A stretch of 21,290 bases of DNA, taken from assembly GCA_910588905.1 (NCBI GenBank), contig CAJURZ010000028.1:1-21290 (forward strand). The letters are read 5' to 3'. The DNA comes from an uncultured Eggerthellaceae bacterium. GTDB taxonomy: Bacteria > Actinomycetota > Coriobacteriia > Coriobacteriales > Eggerthellaceae. Positions 6,421-14,700 of this stretch are shown in pieces. How positions within the stretch are numbered: the stretch's first letter is position 1; each line of letters opens with the position of its first letter. Under the pieces are notes generated by a model. That model was not told the DNA's origin. It made no database searches and worked only from the letters and a program-made list of their open reading frames with translations. The position numbers and the translations under genes are program-made.

Positions 6421-8205
6421 ATGAGGAACATCTACGCTCAAGAGGGACAGGCTCCCGGGCGCTTCCCTCAGCCTGCATCCCGGAAGCCAGGAGGCCTCAA
6501 GCGCGGAGATGTCCTCAAAGGCAAGTACGAGATCCTTGCGCTCATCGGAGAAGGAGGCATGAGCCGGGTCTACCTAGCGCGGGATATGGAATTGCCTAAC
6601 AAGCAATGGGCGGTCAAAGAGGTAGATCGCTTCGCCACTGATCCGGCAGGCCGTCCCATCGAGCAAACCCTGACCAGTGAAGCCGAGCTTCTCTCAAGGC
6701 TCCAGCATCCGGCCATCGTGGGCATCGTTGATATCGAGAAGACCGCGGATCACATCTATGTGGTCATGGATCACGTGGAAGGGGAGTCTCTCGACAAGAT
6801 CGTCCAAAAGCGAGGGCCGCAGAAGGAAGAGGATGTCCAAAGCTGGATGCTCCAGATCTGCGATGCCCTCAGCTATCTTCATCGGCAAGATCCGCCCATC
6901 ATCTATCGAGACATGAAGCCGAACAACATCATGCTTCATCCGGATGGGTATGTGAAGCTGATCGATCTCGGGGTGGCCCGGGAATACAAGGAGAAGCAGC
7001 GGCAGGATACCGTGGCCTTTGGCACTACGGGATATGCGGCTCCGGAACAGTACGGCAAAGCGCAAACGGACGAGCGGGCTGATATCTATGGCCTGGGAGC
7101 TACCCTCTGGCATCTGCTCGGGGGCACCCCTCCGCCAGTGGAGTTCCCGCTTCCTGACGTGCGAACGCTCAATCCCTCTGTGGGGGAAGGGTTCGCCGAT
7201 GTCATCATCCCGCGGTGTACTGAGCTGTCCCGGGAATGCCGCTACCAAAGCTGCGCGGAGCTCGCGGCTGACTTGGAGGTCTATCCAGAGCTCACCCGGG
7301 CCTACAAGGCAACCCAGCGCCATCGGGTCATCGCTTTCGGAACGGTGGCCGTTCTGGCTGTCCTCCTGGTCATCTCGGGGTTCGCTTGCTTGGGTATCAG
7401 AGAGGCCCTGGTCACGCAGAGCTATCGCTACCATATGGATGTGGCGGATGCGAACGTCCAAGCTGATCCGCCGGGGGCGCAAGAGGAATACCTCGCCGCC
7501 ATCAGAGAATGCCCTGATGTCATCGATGCCTATAAGGGGCTCATCGGTAGCTATAAGCTGGATGGCCAATTCACTCCCGAAGAGAAGCAGCAGTTCGATG
7601 AGGTCTATCACGAGAACCTCATCGCCCTTCAAGCTTCTCCGCGCTTCTCTGAGCTTTCCTATGAGCTTGGGCGCCTGTATTGGTACTTCTATCGCTACGG
7701 TCAAACGGGCACCTATGAGGATAACCAGATCACGCGCATCAAGGCTTCTTCTGAGCACTTCGCCAACGCTGCCCAAGATGCCTCCTTCGATCATCATGCA
7801 ACCGCCCAGGATCACGCCACCATCGCTGCCTTCGTCGCGGGGATAGATGCTGCAGTGATGCAGGGGGATGAAGATAAGGAGCTCTACCAAGGTCTCTGGA
7901 AGAGTCTGGAATCCCTTGCCGGGCGCATCGAGCAGGAGCCCCTTGAGATCGTGCAGCTGGATAGCTGCGTGCTCATCGTGAACTCCCTTGAGGCGTACCT
8001 CGGCAAGTTCAAGAGCATCGGGGGTGTGAGCGAAGAGGCCATGACGGCCTTGGCACGAAGCGTCGGCGATCAGCTTTCAGCTCTAGAGCTCACGACTGAG
8101 GCGAACGAGCAGCTTCGGAACCAGACGCTCGAGCGGCTTCGGAATGAGACAGCCACGAAGATGGCTACGGCCTATCCAGGCATAGCGGCCGTAGAGGGCA
8201 GGTGA
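6421..8205 (+). CDS. membrane-bound eukaryotic-type Ser/Thr protein kinase
   Basis: A 594-residue kinase. The start at 6421 follows AGGAGGTG closely; an in-frame GTG at 6382 lacks such a site. The kinase domain (about 34-290) has the glycine loop GEGGMSRVYLA (43-53), catalytic Lys66 (WAVKEV), catalytic loop IYRDMKPNNIML with Asp164, the DLG form of DFG with Asp182, an activation segment with Thr197, Thr201 and Thr202, and the APEQ motif. The kinase looks active. One membrane helix (about 303-325) follows. The last ~270 residues should be outside; they are helical and TPR-like and carry no PASTA repeats. The kinase opens a gene cluster containing two FHA proteins, the usual readers of phosphothreonine, so it probably regulates the secretion machine. 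The outside signal is unknown. Confidence 0.92.
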   Translation: MRNIYAQEGQAPGRFPQPASRKPGGLKRGDVLKGKYEILALIGEGGMSRVYLARDMELPNKQWAVKEVDRFATDPAGRPIEQTLTSEAELLSRLQHPAIVGIVDIEKTADHIYVVMDHVEGESLDKIVQKRGPQKEEDVQSWMLQICDALSYLHRQDPPIIYRDMKPNNIMLHPDGYVKLIDLGVAREYKEKQRQDTVAFGTTGYAAPEQYGKAQTDERADIYGLGATLWHLLGGTPPPVEFPLPDVRTLNPSVGEGFADVIIPRCTELSRECRYQSCAELAADLEVYPELTRAYKATQRHRVIAFGTVAVLAVLLVISGFACLGIREALVTQSYRYHMDVADANVQADPPGAQEEYLAAIRECPDVIDAYKGLIGSYKLDGQFTPEEKQQFDEVYHENLIALQASPRFSELSYELGRLYWYFYRYGQTGTYEDNQITRIKASSEHFANAAQDASFDHHATAQDHATIAAFVAGIDAAVMQGDEDKELYQGLWKSLESLAGRIEQEPLEIVQLDSCVLIVNSLEAYLGKFKSIGGVSEEAMTALARSVGDQLSALELTTEANEQLRNQTLERLRNETATKMATAYPGIAAVEGR

Positions 8206-8209
8206 TGAC

Positions 8210-8503
8210 ATGGAAGGGTTCCTCTTTGGGGCGGCGGTGGCTTGCTTCGCGCTTGCCGGGTGTGCTGCGGTGGCAGCGGCCATCATCTTCGTGAAGCTCG
8301 ATGTTATCTACGCCATCCGCTTCCTGCGCCATAGGCCAGCAAGGGTCCCACAGAGGCAAAGGTCCGAAGGCGGCTACCGCAGGGCGCGGAGCGCGGCTCC
8401 CCGGGAAGGGGATGAGGATGCACCCACCTGCATCCTGCCTGAAGAAGAGAGCGAAAGGGTCACAGAGAACAGAGCGGTTCAAGGATGCAGGAAGGGGTTA
8501 TAG
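8210..8503 (+). CDS. small membrane protein with a possible FHA-binding Thr site
   Basis: A 97-residue protein not recognised as a known family. It starts 4 bases after the kinase stop. One membrane helix lies at about 4-27, followed by a basic stretch (IRFLRHRPARVPQRQR) that by the positive-inside rule places the C-terminus in the cytoplasm. The tail is hydrophilic and contains DAPTCILPEEE, a Thr followed by Leu at +3 in an acidic setting, which is the kind of site FHA domains read when phosphorylated. An AxAGC motif inside the helix resembles a lipobox but the helix continues beyond it. The position between the kinase and the surface protein suggests a kinase substrate or scaffold. This is inference. 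Confidence 0.65.
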   Translation: MEGFLFGAAVACFALAGCAAVAAAIIFVKLDVIYAIRFLRHRPARVPQRQRSEGGYRRARSAAPREGDEDAPTCILPEEESERVTENRAVQGCRKGL

Positions 8504-8504
8504 C

Positions 8505-11432
8505 ATGGTCAAGGTAAGGAGCCTGGTCTGCAAAGGCGTCGCTTTGCTGTTAGCTGCTTGCATGGTCGCCTTCCTTTGGCCAACAACGCCGGGCCTGGGG
8601 ATTGATGGGGTTCAGGTAGATGCGGGTGAAGGAGTAGACAAAGGCCGGGGTGGGGATGGGCAAGAGGATCCAGGGGCAGGGGAGGCACCTGAAGAGGAAT
8701 CGAAGGCGGTGCTTGAAGATCTTACCGTTGACCCTCTTGCGTTCAGGATAGATGAGGATATCCAAGAAGCTCGCGGAAGGGCCGCGGTAGAAGCCGCCAT
8801 CAAGGAGCACCCCGGTTTCGATCAAGCTGATATCAAGGATGGCGAAGAAGAGATCCTCGGTTCCTTTTCCTGGGATGGCTATCCTCCCTCTCTCGCATCC
8901 GTAGCGGCCACCGGCTTCACAGTGGATATCTCCTTCACGTTGAGCGAGGCTCTGAGCAAGAAGTACGAACTCGCAGATCCTCCTTCGCAGATATGGGTCG
9001 AACCCATGGCGTCTTGCCAGGCGCCGGAAGGGTTGCTCTCTCAGGGAGCTGGCAAGAACAGCTGGACGAATGCTGAGGCCATCACGGCATCCTATCCAGG
9101 GTGGGAGCTAGCCAAGCAGATCGATGGCCCCTTCCAGGATTCCGTGACGATGAATAGCGCCGAAGGGTCCTATAGCGATGGAGTCCTCTATGCCCTTGAT
9201 GGTGATGGCGTGGTCACCAAGATCGCTGATATCGGCTACAACATCGACCGAACCGCACCGGTGATAACAGCGTTCTCGGTTGAGGGAGAGCATCGGGATG
9301 AGGGCCCCTTCTGGTTCTTCAAGACGAGCGCTCGGGTCACCGTGGGCGTCGTGGATCCGTCCGCTCCCGAGCACAGCAGCGAAGCTCCTCGGGCAACCGA
9401 TCAGATACCTCAACCGAAGGTCGCGGGGTTGTCGGCGCGGGATGCGCGGATCGAATATCGGGATAGCGTCTCCGGTCAGACCCACGTCAAGAGCGGCATT
9501 GCCATCTCAGGTGAGGATGACGAGCAGGGCATCATGGAGTTCGCCCTTGATGGAGACCAGGATACCGCCATTGATTCCTATCGGGCCTATGTGGAGGACA
9601 AAGCAGGGAACAGAGCGGATCCTGTTATGGCGGGAGCCAAGGAGATCCCCCCTGAGGTCATGGCGCTCGTGACGGATGCCGGTGCGCCGCAGCTCTCGGT
9701 CACCTTCGATGGGGAGGCTATCTCGGAAGGGAGCTACCTCAGCGAAGGCCGCACGGCGACATTCAAGGTCACCGAACCCCATTTTCGCTATATCAAAGAC
9801 TATGACTCGGATCAGGCCATCGCATCCATCACCGAAGACGATCAGACCCATGTCTACAAAGCCAAGGACTTTCAGCAGGGAGAAGATGGTGACTGGTATG
9901 TTTTCTATGACCTCTTCGCAGATGCCCATTACAGCATCAGGGCACAGGCCACGGACCTGGTCGGAAGGTCATCAGAGCCCTTCTTCACCGAGTTCACGGT
10001 GGATCGAACGGCCCCCGTCGTCTCAGTGACCTTCGATAACGATGATGCCCAGAATGGCATCTATTATCAAGCACCTCGCACTGCCACCATTTCGGTGGGA
10101 GAGCGCAACTTCTCAGAGAGTCTCATATCCATTCAGCCTGCCGCCCAAGCTGACAAGGAGACGGATGCTGCCCCTCCCCAGCTGAGTCCATGGACGAGCG
10201 AAGGCGAAGACCACATTCGCACTGTCTCATTTCCGGGGCCTGGGATCTATAGCATGACGGTGGAAGGGGCTGATCTGGCTGGTAATCCCCTTCCTTCCGT
10301 GAACATTCCGGACTTCATCATCGATGCTGAAGCGCCGAAGGTCACCGTTCAGGTTGGTGGTGATCTGGATGCCTCGCGTTATGCTTACCGGGGGCCGTGC
10401 GAGGTAGCAGTGACCATTGCCGATGTCCATATCGATCCAGGTTCCACTGCAGAGATCCAGCCTGTGGGAATGGGCTCCTCCACGAATCCTTATCAGCTGG
10501 TTTCTTCCCTCTCTGAGACAGAGCTGTTCCTCTTCGGCGAGAGCCCTGCTGCTGAACCTGAGCATGATGATATCTATCAGATCGAGGTCCATGCTCAAGA
10601 CATGGCAGGGAACGTCACCACGAAGACCATCGCTTGGTCTGTGAATCGATTCGGGTCAACCTATGCTTTGGATGGAGAGACCCAGGCCATGGTTGATCAA
10701 GGGTATCTCCGGTCTGAAGAGGTGCAGGACGTACGCATCACCGAAGTGAACCCCAGCGGCATCGATGAGGATGAGGTGATGGTCTCCCTTGCCAAAGGAC
10801 CCATCAATCGCACCCTCATGCAGGGAACGGATTACTTCCTTGCTGCTAAGGATGCTTCGGGGTGGCCTGCCTACGAGTACGTGATTCCCAAGAGCGCCTT
10901 CGCTGCTGATGGTACCTATCAGGTCACGCTGCACTCCACCGATGAAGCAGGGAATGCCTCCATGAATACCCTGCATGGCAAGAGCGTGGATAGGGCACAG
11001 CCTCTGGAGGTGCGGTTCGCTGTAGACGATACAGCGCCGCTCATCACCTTCAGCGGATGCTCTGAGCAGGCCTACTCTGACAGCTTCCATGAAGTAGGAT
11101 TCGCCGTAGAGGACAACGGCAAGCTCCATCATGCTCGCGTGCTCGTCAACGGTCAGGAAGAGAGGACGTTGGATGCCGACGCTCTCGCAGATCCTAGCAA
11201 ACAGAAGGTCATCGTCTACGAGGACACCCGTGATCAGGTCGTCACGGTGGAAGCCTACGACTGGGCGGGCAATAGGGGAGTACAGGATTCCCCTGCTCTC
11301 TTCGTGCATCCCGATCCTTGGGTTCGCTGGATGGGAGACCCCCTCCTCATGTCCTGCGTGGTCCTCGGAGCCAGCGCAGCGGGGATGATCGTCCTCTTCC
11401 TTGGGCGGTTGCGCGCTCGAAAGAAGGAATAG
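8505..11432 (+). CDS. membrane-anchored surface protein with bacterial Ig-like modules
   Basis: A 975-residue predicted surface protein. The start at 8505 follows AGGAAGGGG and lies just after the previous stop; an open frame upstream overlaps the small membrane protein and is not used. There is an N-terminal signal sequence (about 1-32). Ig-like modules are marked by linkers of the type D-x-x-A-P at 248, 391, 500, 607 and 841, each followed by beta strands and closed by a D-x-A-G-N-like turn (for example DKAGNRADP, DLAGNPLPS, DMAGNVTTK, DEAGNASMN, DWAGNRGVQ). A C-terminal membrane helix (about 946-969) ends in RARKKE inside. No LPxTG motif is seen. It may form a stalk or adhesin outside the secretion machine. 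Its role in secretion is not known. Confidence 0.85.
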   Translation: MVKVRSLVCKGVALLLAACMVAFLWPTTPGLGIDGVQVDAGEGVDKGRGGDGQEDPGAGEAPEEESKAVLEDLTVDPLAFRIDEDIQEARGRAAVEAAIKEHPGFDQADIKDGEEEILGSFSWDGYPPSLASVAATGFTVDISFTLSEALSKKYELADPPSQIWVEPMASCQAPEGLLSQGAGKNSWTNAEAITASYPGWELAKQIDGPFQDSVTMNSAEGSYSDGVLYALDGDGVVTKIADIGYNIDRTAPVITAFSVEGEHRDEGPFWFFKTSARVTVGVVDPSAPEHSSEAPRATDQIPQPKVAGLSARDARIEYRDSVSGQTHVKSGIAISGEDDEQGIMEFALDGDQDTAIDSYRAYVEDKAGNRADPVMAGAKEIPPEVMALVTDAGAPQLSVTFDGEAISEGSYLSEGRTATFKVTEPHFRYIKDYDSDQAIASITEDDQTHVYKAKDFQQGEDGDWYVFYDLFADAHYSIRAQATDLVGRSSEPFFTEFTVDRTAPVVSVTFDNDDAQNGIYYQAPRTATISVGERNFSESLISIQPAAQADKETDAAPPQLSPWTSEGEDHIRTVSFPGPGIYSMTVEGADLAGNPLPSVNIPDFIIDAEAPKVTVQVGGDLDASRYAYRGPCEVAVTIADVHIDPGSTAEIQPVGMGSSTNPYQLVSSLSETELFLFGESPAAEPEHDDIYQIEVHAQDMAGNVTTKTIAWSVNRFGSTYALDGETQAMVDQGYLRSEEVQDVRITEVNPSGIDEDEVMVSLAKGPINRTLMQGTDYFLAAKDASGWPAYEYVIPKSAFAADGTYQVTLHSTDEAGNASMNTLHGKSVDRAQPLEVRFAVDDTAPLITFSGCSEQAYSDSFHEVGFAVEDNGKLHHARVLVNGQEERTLDADALADPSKQKVIVYEDTRDQVVTVEAYDWAGNRGVQDSPALFVHPDPWVRWMGDPLLMSCVVLGASAAGMIVLFLGRLRARKKE

Positions 11433-11449
11433 CAAGGCAAGGGGCCTTG
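11433..11449 (+). other. intercistronic hairpin before the WXG100 gene
   Basis: CAAGGC and GCCTTG form a 6-bp stem around AAGGG, starting at the base after the surface-protein stop and followed by TTCATC. It could weaken readthrough or protect the 5' end of a processed WXG100 transcript. Confidence 0.4.
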
Positions 11450-11472
11450 TTCATCAAGAGAAAGGAACCAGT

Positions 11473-11766
11473 ATGGCGAATATCCGGATCAGTCCCGACA
11501 CGATGCGGGGTCGTGCGAACGAATTCCGCAACGAAGCCTCCAAGATCGGTGAGTCCATCTCATCCATGGATCGCCTCTTAGGCCAGCTTCAGGAAGAATG
11601 GGAGGGTGAGGCAAGCCGGTCCTATGCTGACCGCTACACCAGTGAGCTCAAGCCGGGCTTCCAGAAGGCTCAAGAGATGGTGAATGAGATCGCCCAGGCC
11701 CTGGATAGGACGGCTCAGGAGATGCAGGACATGGACCAGCGCATCGCATCGGGCTTCCGAGGCTAG
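11473..11766 (+). CDS. WXG100 family protein (EsxA-like)
   Basis: A 97-residue all-helical protein with the WXG turn as Trp43-Glu44-Gly45 between two amphipathic helices, the hallmark of T7SS substrates that leave as helical-hairpin dimers. The length fits the family. The start at 11473 follows AAAGGA; an upstream in-frame ATG at 11401 overlaps the surface-protein gene and lacks a site. I do not see the C-terminal Y-x-x-x-D/E export signal known from mycobacterial substrates. It is the only clear WXG100 gene here and lies directly before the EssC-like ATPase, as esxA-type genes often do. Confidence 0.93.
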   Translation: MANIRISPDTMRGRANEFRNEASKIGESISSMDRLLGQLQEEWEGEASRSYADRYTSELKPGFQKAQEMVNEIAQALDRTAQEMQDMDQRIASGFRG

Positions 11767-11783
11767 ATCATCGCCCCCTGCCC

Positions 11784-14700
11784 ATGCTCATCACCATTCA
11801 GTCGAACGAACGCACTCATCTGGCATCTCTATCCGATGAAGCTCACGGAGTCCATTGGATCCAAGACGCAGATGGCGCCAGGATCGTCTTCGCCGAGGCA
11901 GTCGAAGCGGGTTGGAGCCTAGCCCCTGCTGAGGGTCTCGCGTTCTCGGGAGCGCCCTTGGAGGAGCGTCTCATCGTGCCGTTCGGAGAATCCATGCGCT
12001 TTTCAGTGGAAGGGGAGGGTGGCCGCTGGACGCTCCTTGGCCGCCCCTCCTTAGAGGGAGACAAGACAACGCGCATCATCGGATTCTCCCAAGAGATGAG
12101 GCTGTCCATCGGGCGTACCGCTGACAATACCATCAGATACCCCTCTCCGTTCGTATCCTCCCATCACGCGGAGCTCTTATTCCAGGGTGGGGTGTTCTCC
12201 CTCATAGACACCGGATCTTCGAATGGCGTGTTCCTCAATGGCTATCGCCTGCAACAACATATTCCCACCCACCTTCAGAGCGGTGACGTGATCACCCTCT
12301 GGGGGCTGCGCATCACCATCGGCCAGAGGCTCATCTCCCTGAATGATCCAGAAGATAGCGTGGATGTCGAAGAGGGTCCGGGCATGGTGCCCTTCGAGCC
12401 TCCCTTGGCAATGCCGGATAGGCATCGGTCTGTTCCTCAGAAAGACCATTTCTATCCCGCATTGCGCTTCGTCCGCTCCATCGAACCTAAGAGGTTCACC
12501 CTGTGCGCGCCTCCCCAACCGGAACCTGAGGACAGTACGCCCATCGGCCTGCGCCTCGGTCCCTCACTGGTCATGGCGTTGGCTTCCGTTCTCTCTGCCA
12601 GCGTCTCGGCCTCGCTCATCTGCGAGCAGGGCGGGAGCCCTCTTCGAGCGCTTCCTCTGTTCGTTATGGCGGTAGCCATGCTGGCGGGGAGCATCCTTTG
12701 GCCTTTTCTGAATAGGCGCTATCAGCGCAAGCAGCGCCAGCGAGGAGAGATGCAGCGGCGAAGCGCTTATTCTCAGTATCTGGGGAAGGTGCGCTCGGAG
12801 CTTCAGCGGGAATCTCAACTGCAAAAGGACATCTTGCACGAGAATCGGCTTTCACCCCAGGCTTGCTTGGAGGTGGCCTCGAAGCAAGACCAGCGTTTCC
12901 TCTCGCGGACGCCCTTGCATGGGGATCATCTGGAGGTTCGCATTGGCCATGGAGAGTTGCCTCTTGAGGCCGACCTCCGCTTCCCTGAGATCGGCTTCAG
13001 CCTCCAGGAAGATGATCTCCAAGATGCCGTGAAGGCTTTTGCTCACGAGGCTCACGTCTTGGATGATGTGCCCCTCGCGCATTCCCTGATAGCGAATCCG
13101 GTCATCGGTATCGTAGGAAGCCTCTCTTTCACGGATGGCTTCTTACGGAACATCCTCATCCAGCTCTGCGCCCTCCACTCTTATCGGGATGTGAAGGTCG
13201 TCATCCTGGCTGATAGAGCAACAGCCCCGTCTTGGGCATTCGCTCGGTACATCCCGCACCTCTTCTCTGATGATAAAGACGTTCGCTTCTTCTCCTCATC
13301 TCTGGAGGAGGCGAATGCTCTGGGCATGCTCTTGGGGAAGCTCTTGGAAGAGCGCCCGAGCACCGAGGGCTTCGATGCTCGGGAAGCCAAGCCCTACGTG
13401 ATCTTGCTCTGTCCCTCGAAGGCGCTGTATGACCGAGCGCAGATCGTGAAGGACATCCTTGCCGGCAAAGAGAACAAGGGTTTCACGGTGATCGCCTGCG
13501 GACGGCATTGCCATGAGCTCCCTCCCCAATGCCGCACCATCATCGAAGAGGGTGAAGGGGGTGCCTACCTGCTGGATCGGGATGATCCTATCGGTACCCG
13601 CAAGCCCTTCACGCCAGATCCACCCATCTCCCTTGATCAGGCCCGGGCGTTCGCTCTGGATGTGGCGAAAGCTCGCCTTGATGTTCCTGGGGCTGCCGAG
13701 CAGCTTCCGGCGAAGCTCTCCTTCCTGCAGATGCTCGGTGTGGCCAACGTGGATCATCTGAACGTAGCTGACCGATGGAGACGGAGCAACGCTTCGAATG
13801 CCCTGGCCTGTCCTTTGGGTGTGGATGCTGCAGGAGATCCCTTCATGCTCGATCTGCATGAGGATGCCCATGGTCCTCATGGGCTCATCGCTGGTACCAC
13901 GGGCTCTGGCAAATCGGAGCTCATCATCACCTACGTGCTGTCCATGGCTCTTACCTACTCACCCGATGAGGTGGCCTTCGTTCTGATCGACTATAAAGGC
14001 GGCGGCCTTGCCAAAGCCTTTGACAACGACCGTTTCAAGCTTCCTCATGTTGCTGGGACGGTCACCAATCTGGACGGTCCGGCTATCGCTCGCAGCCTCG
14101 CTTCCCTCCAGAGCGAATTGCGTCGACGCCAGCGGCTCTTCAATGAAGCGCGGGAGATGATCGGGGGAGACACTGTCGATATCTATCGGTATCTGGATCT
14201 CTTTCGTCAAGGGAGGGTGCCTGAGCCTTGTCCGCATCTCATCGTGATAGCTGATGAGTTCGCAGAGCTCAAGCAGCAGGAACCGGGATTCATGGATGAG
14301 CTCATCTCTGCATCCCGTATCGGGCGTTCTCTGGGGGTGCATCTCCTCTTGGCTACCCAGAAGCCCAGTGGCGTGGTCAATGAGCAGATCTGGTCGAACG
14401 CTCGCTTCAAGATCGCGCTCAAGGTGGCTGATGCGGCTGACTCCCAGGAGGTCATCAGGCGACCAGATGCGGCTGGCATCACCCATCCGGGTCGGTTCTT
14501 CTTGGCGGTAGGCTACAACGAGCTCTTCTGCCAAGGACAGTCGGCCTACTCTGGTGCGCTCTATGAGGCAGATCAGGATCCTTGCGCTCCACACGACCAA
14601 GGGGTGAGCTATATCTCGTCTACGGGAAGAACGCTCCTCTCCGTGAAGCTGCCATCAGAACATGCGGGACGGTCTTCCGTTCCTCAGCTCGTCGCCATAG

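Noticed and set aside
6070..6441. possible small proteins with heptad-like repeats from the intergenic region, on both strands
   Set aside because: The repeating peptide pattern is only the translation of the 21-bp DNA repeats, overlaps the terminator and lacks ribosome binding sites.
6694..7890. long minus-strand open frame opposite the kinase gene
   Set aside because: It is fully antisense to a gene with clear kinase motifs, has no recognisable domain and no ribosome binding site; it follows from codon bias.
8505..8600. lipobox in the surface protein (LLAAC)
   Set aside because: The hydrophobic stretch continues past the Cys and the protein has a C-terminal membrane anchor, so an ordinary signal peptide is more likely.
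10656..11435. minus-strand open frame opposite the surface-protein gene
   Set aside because: Antisense to Ig-like modules, with no domain recognised.
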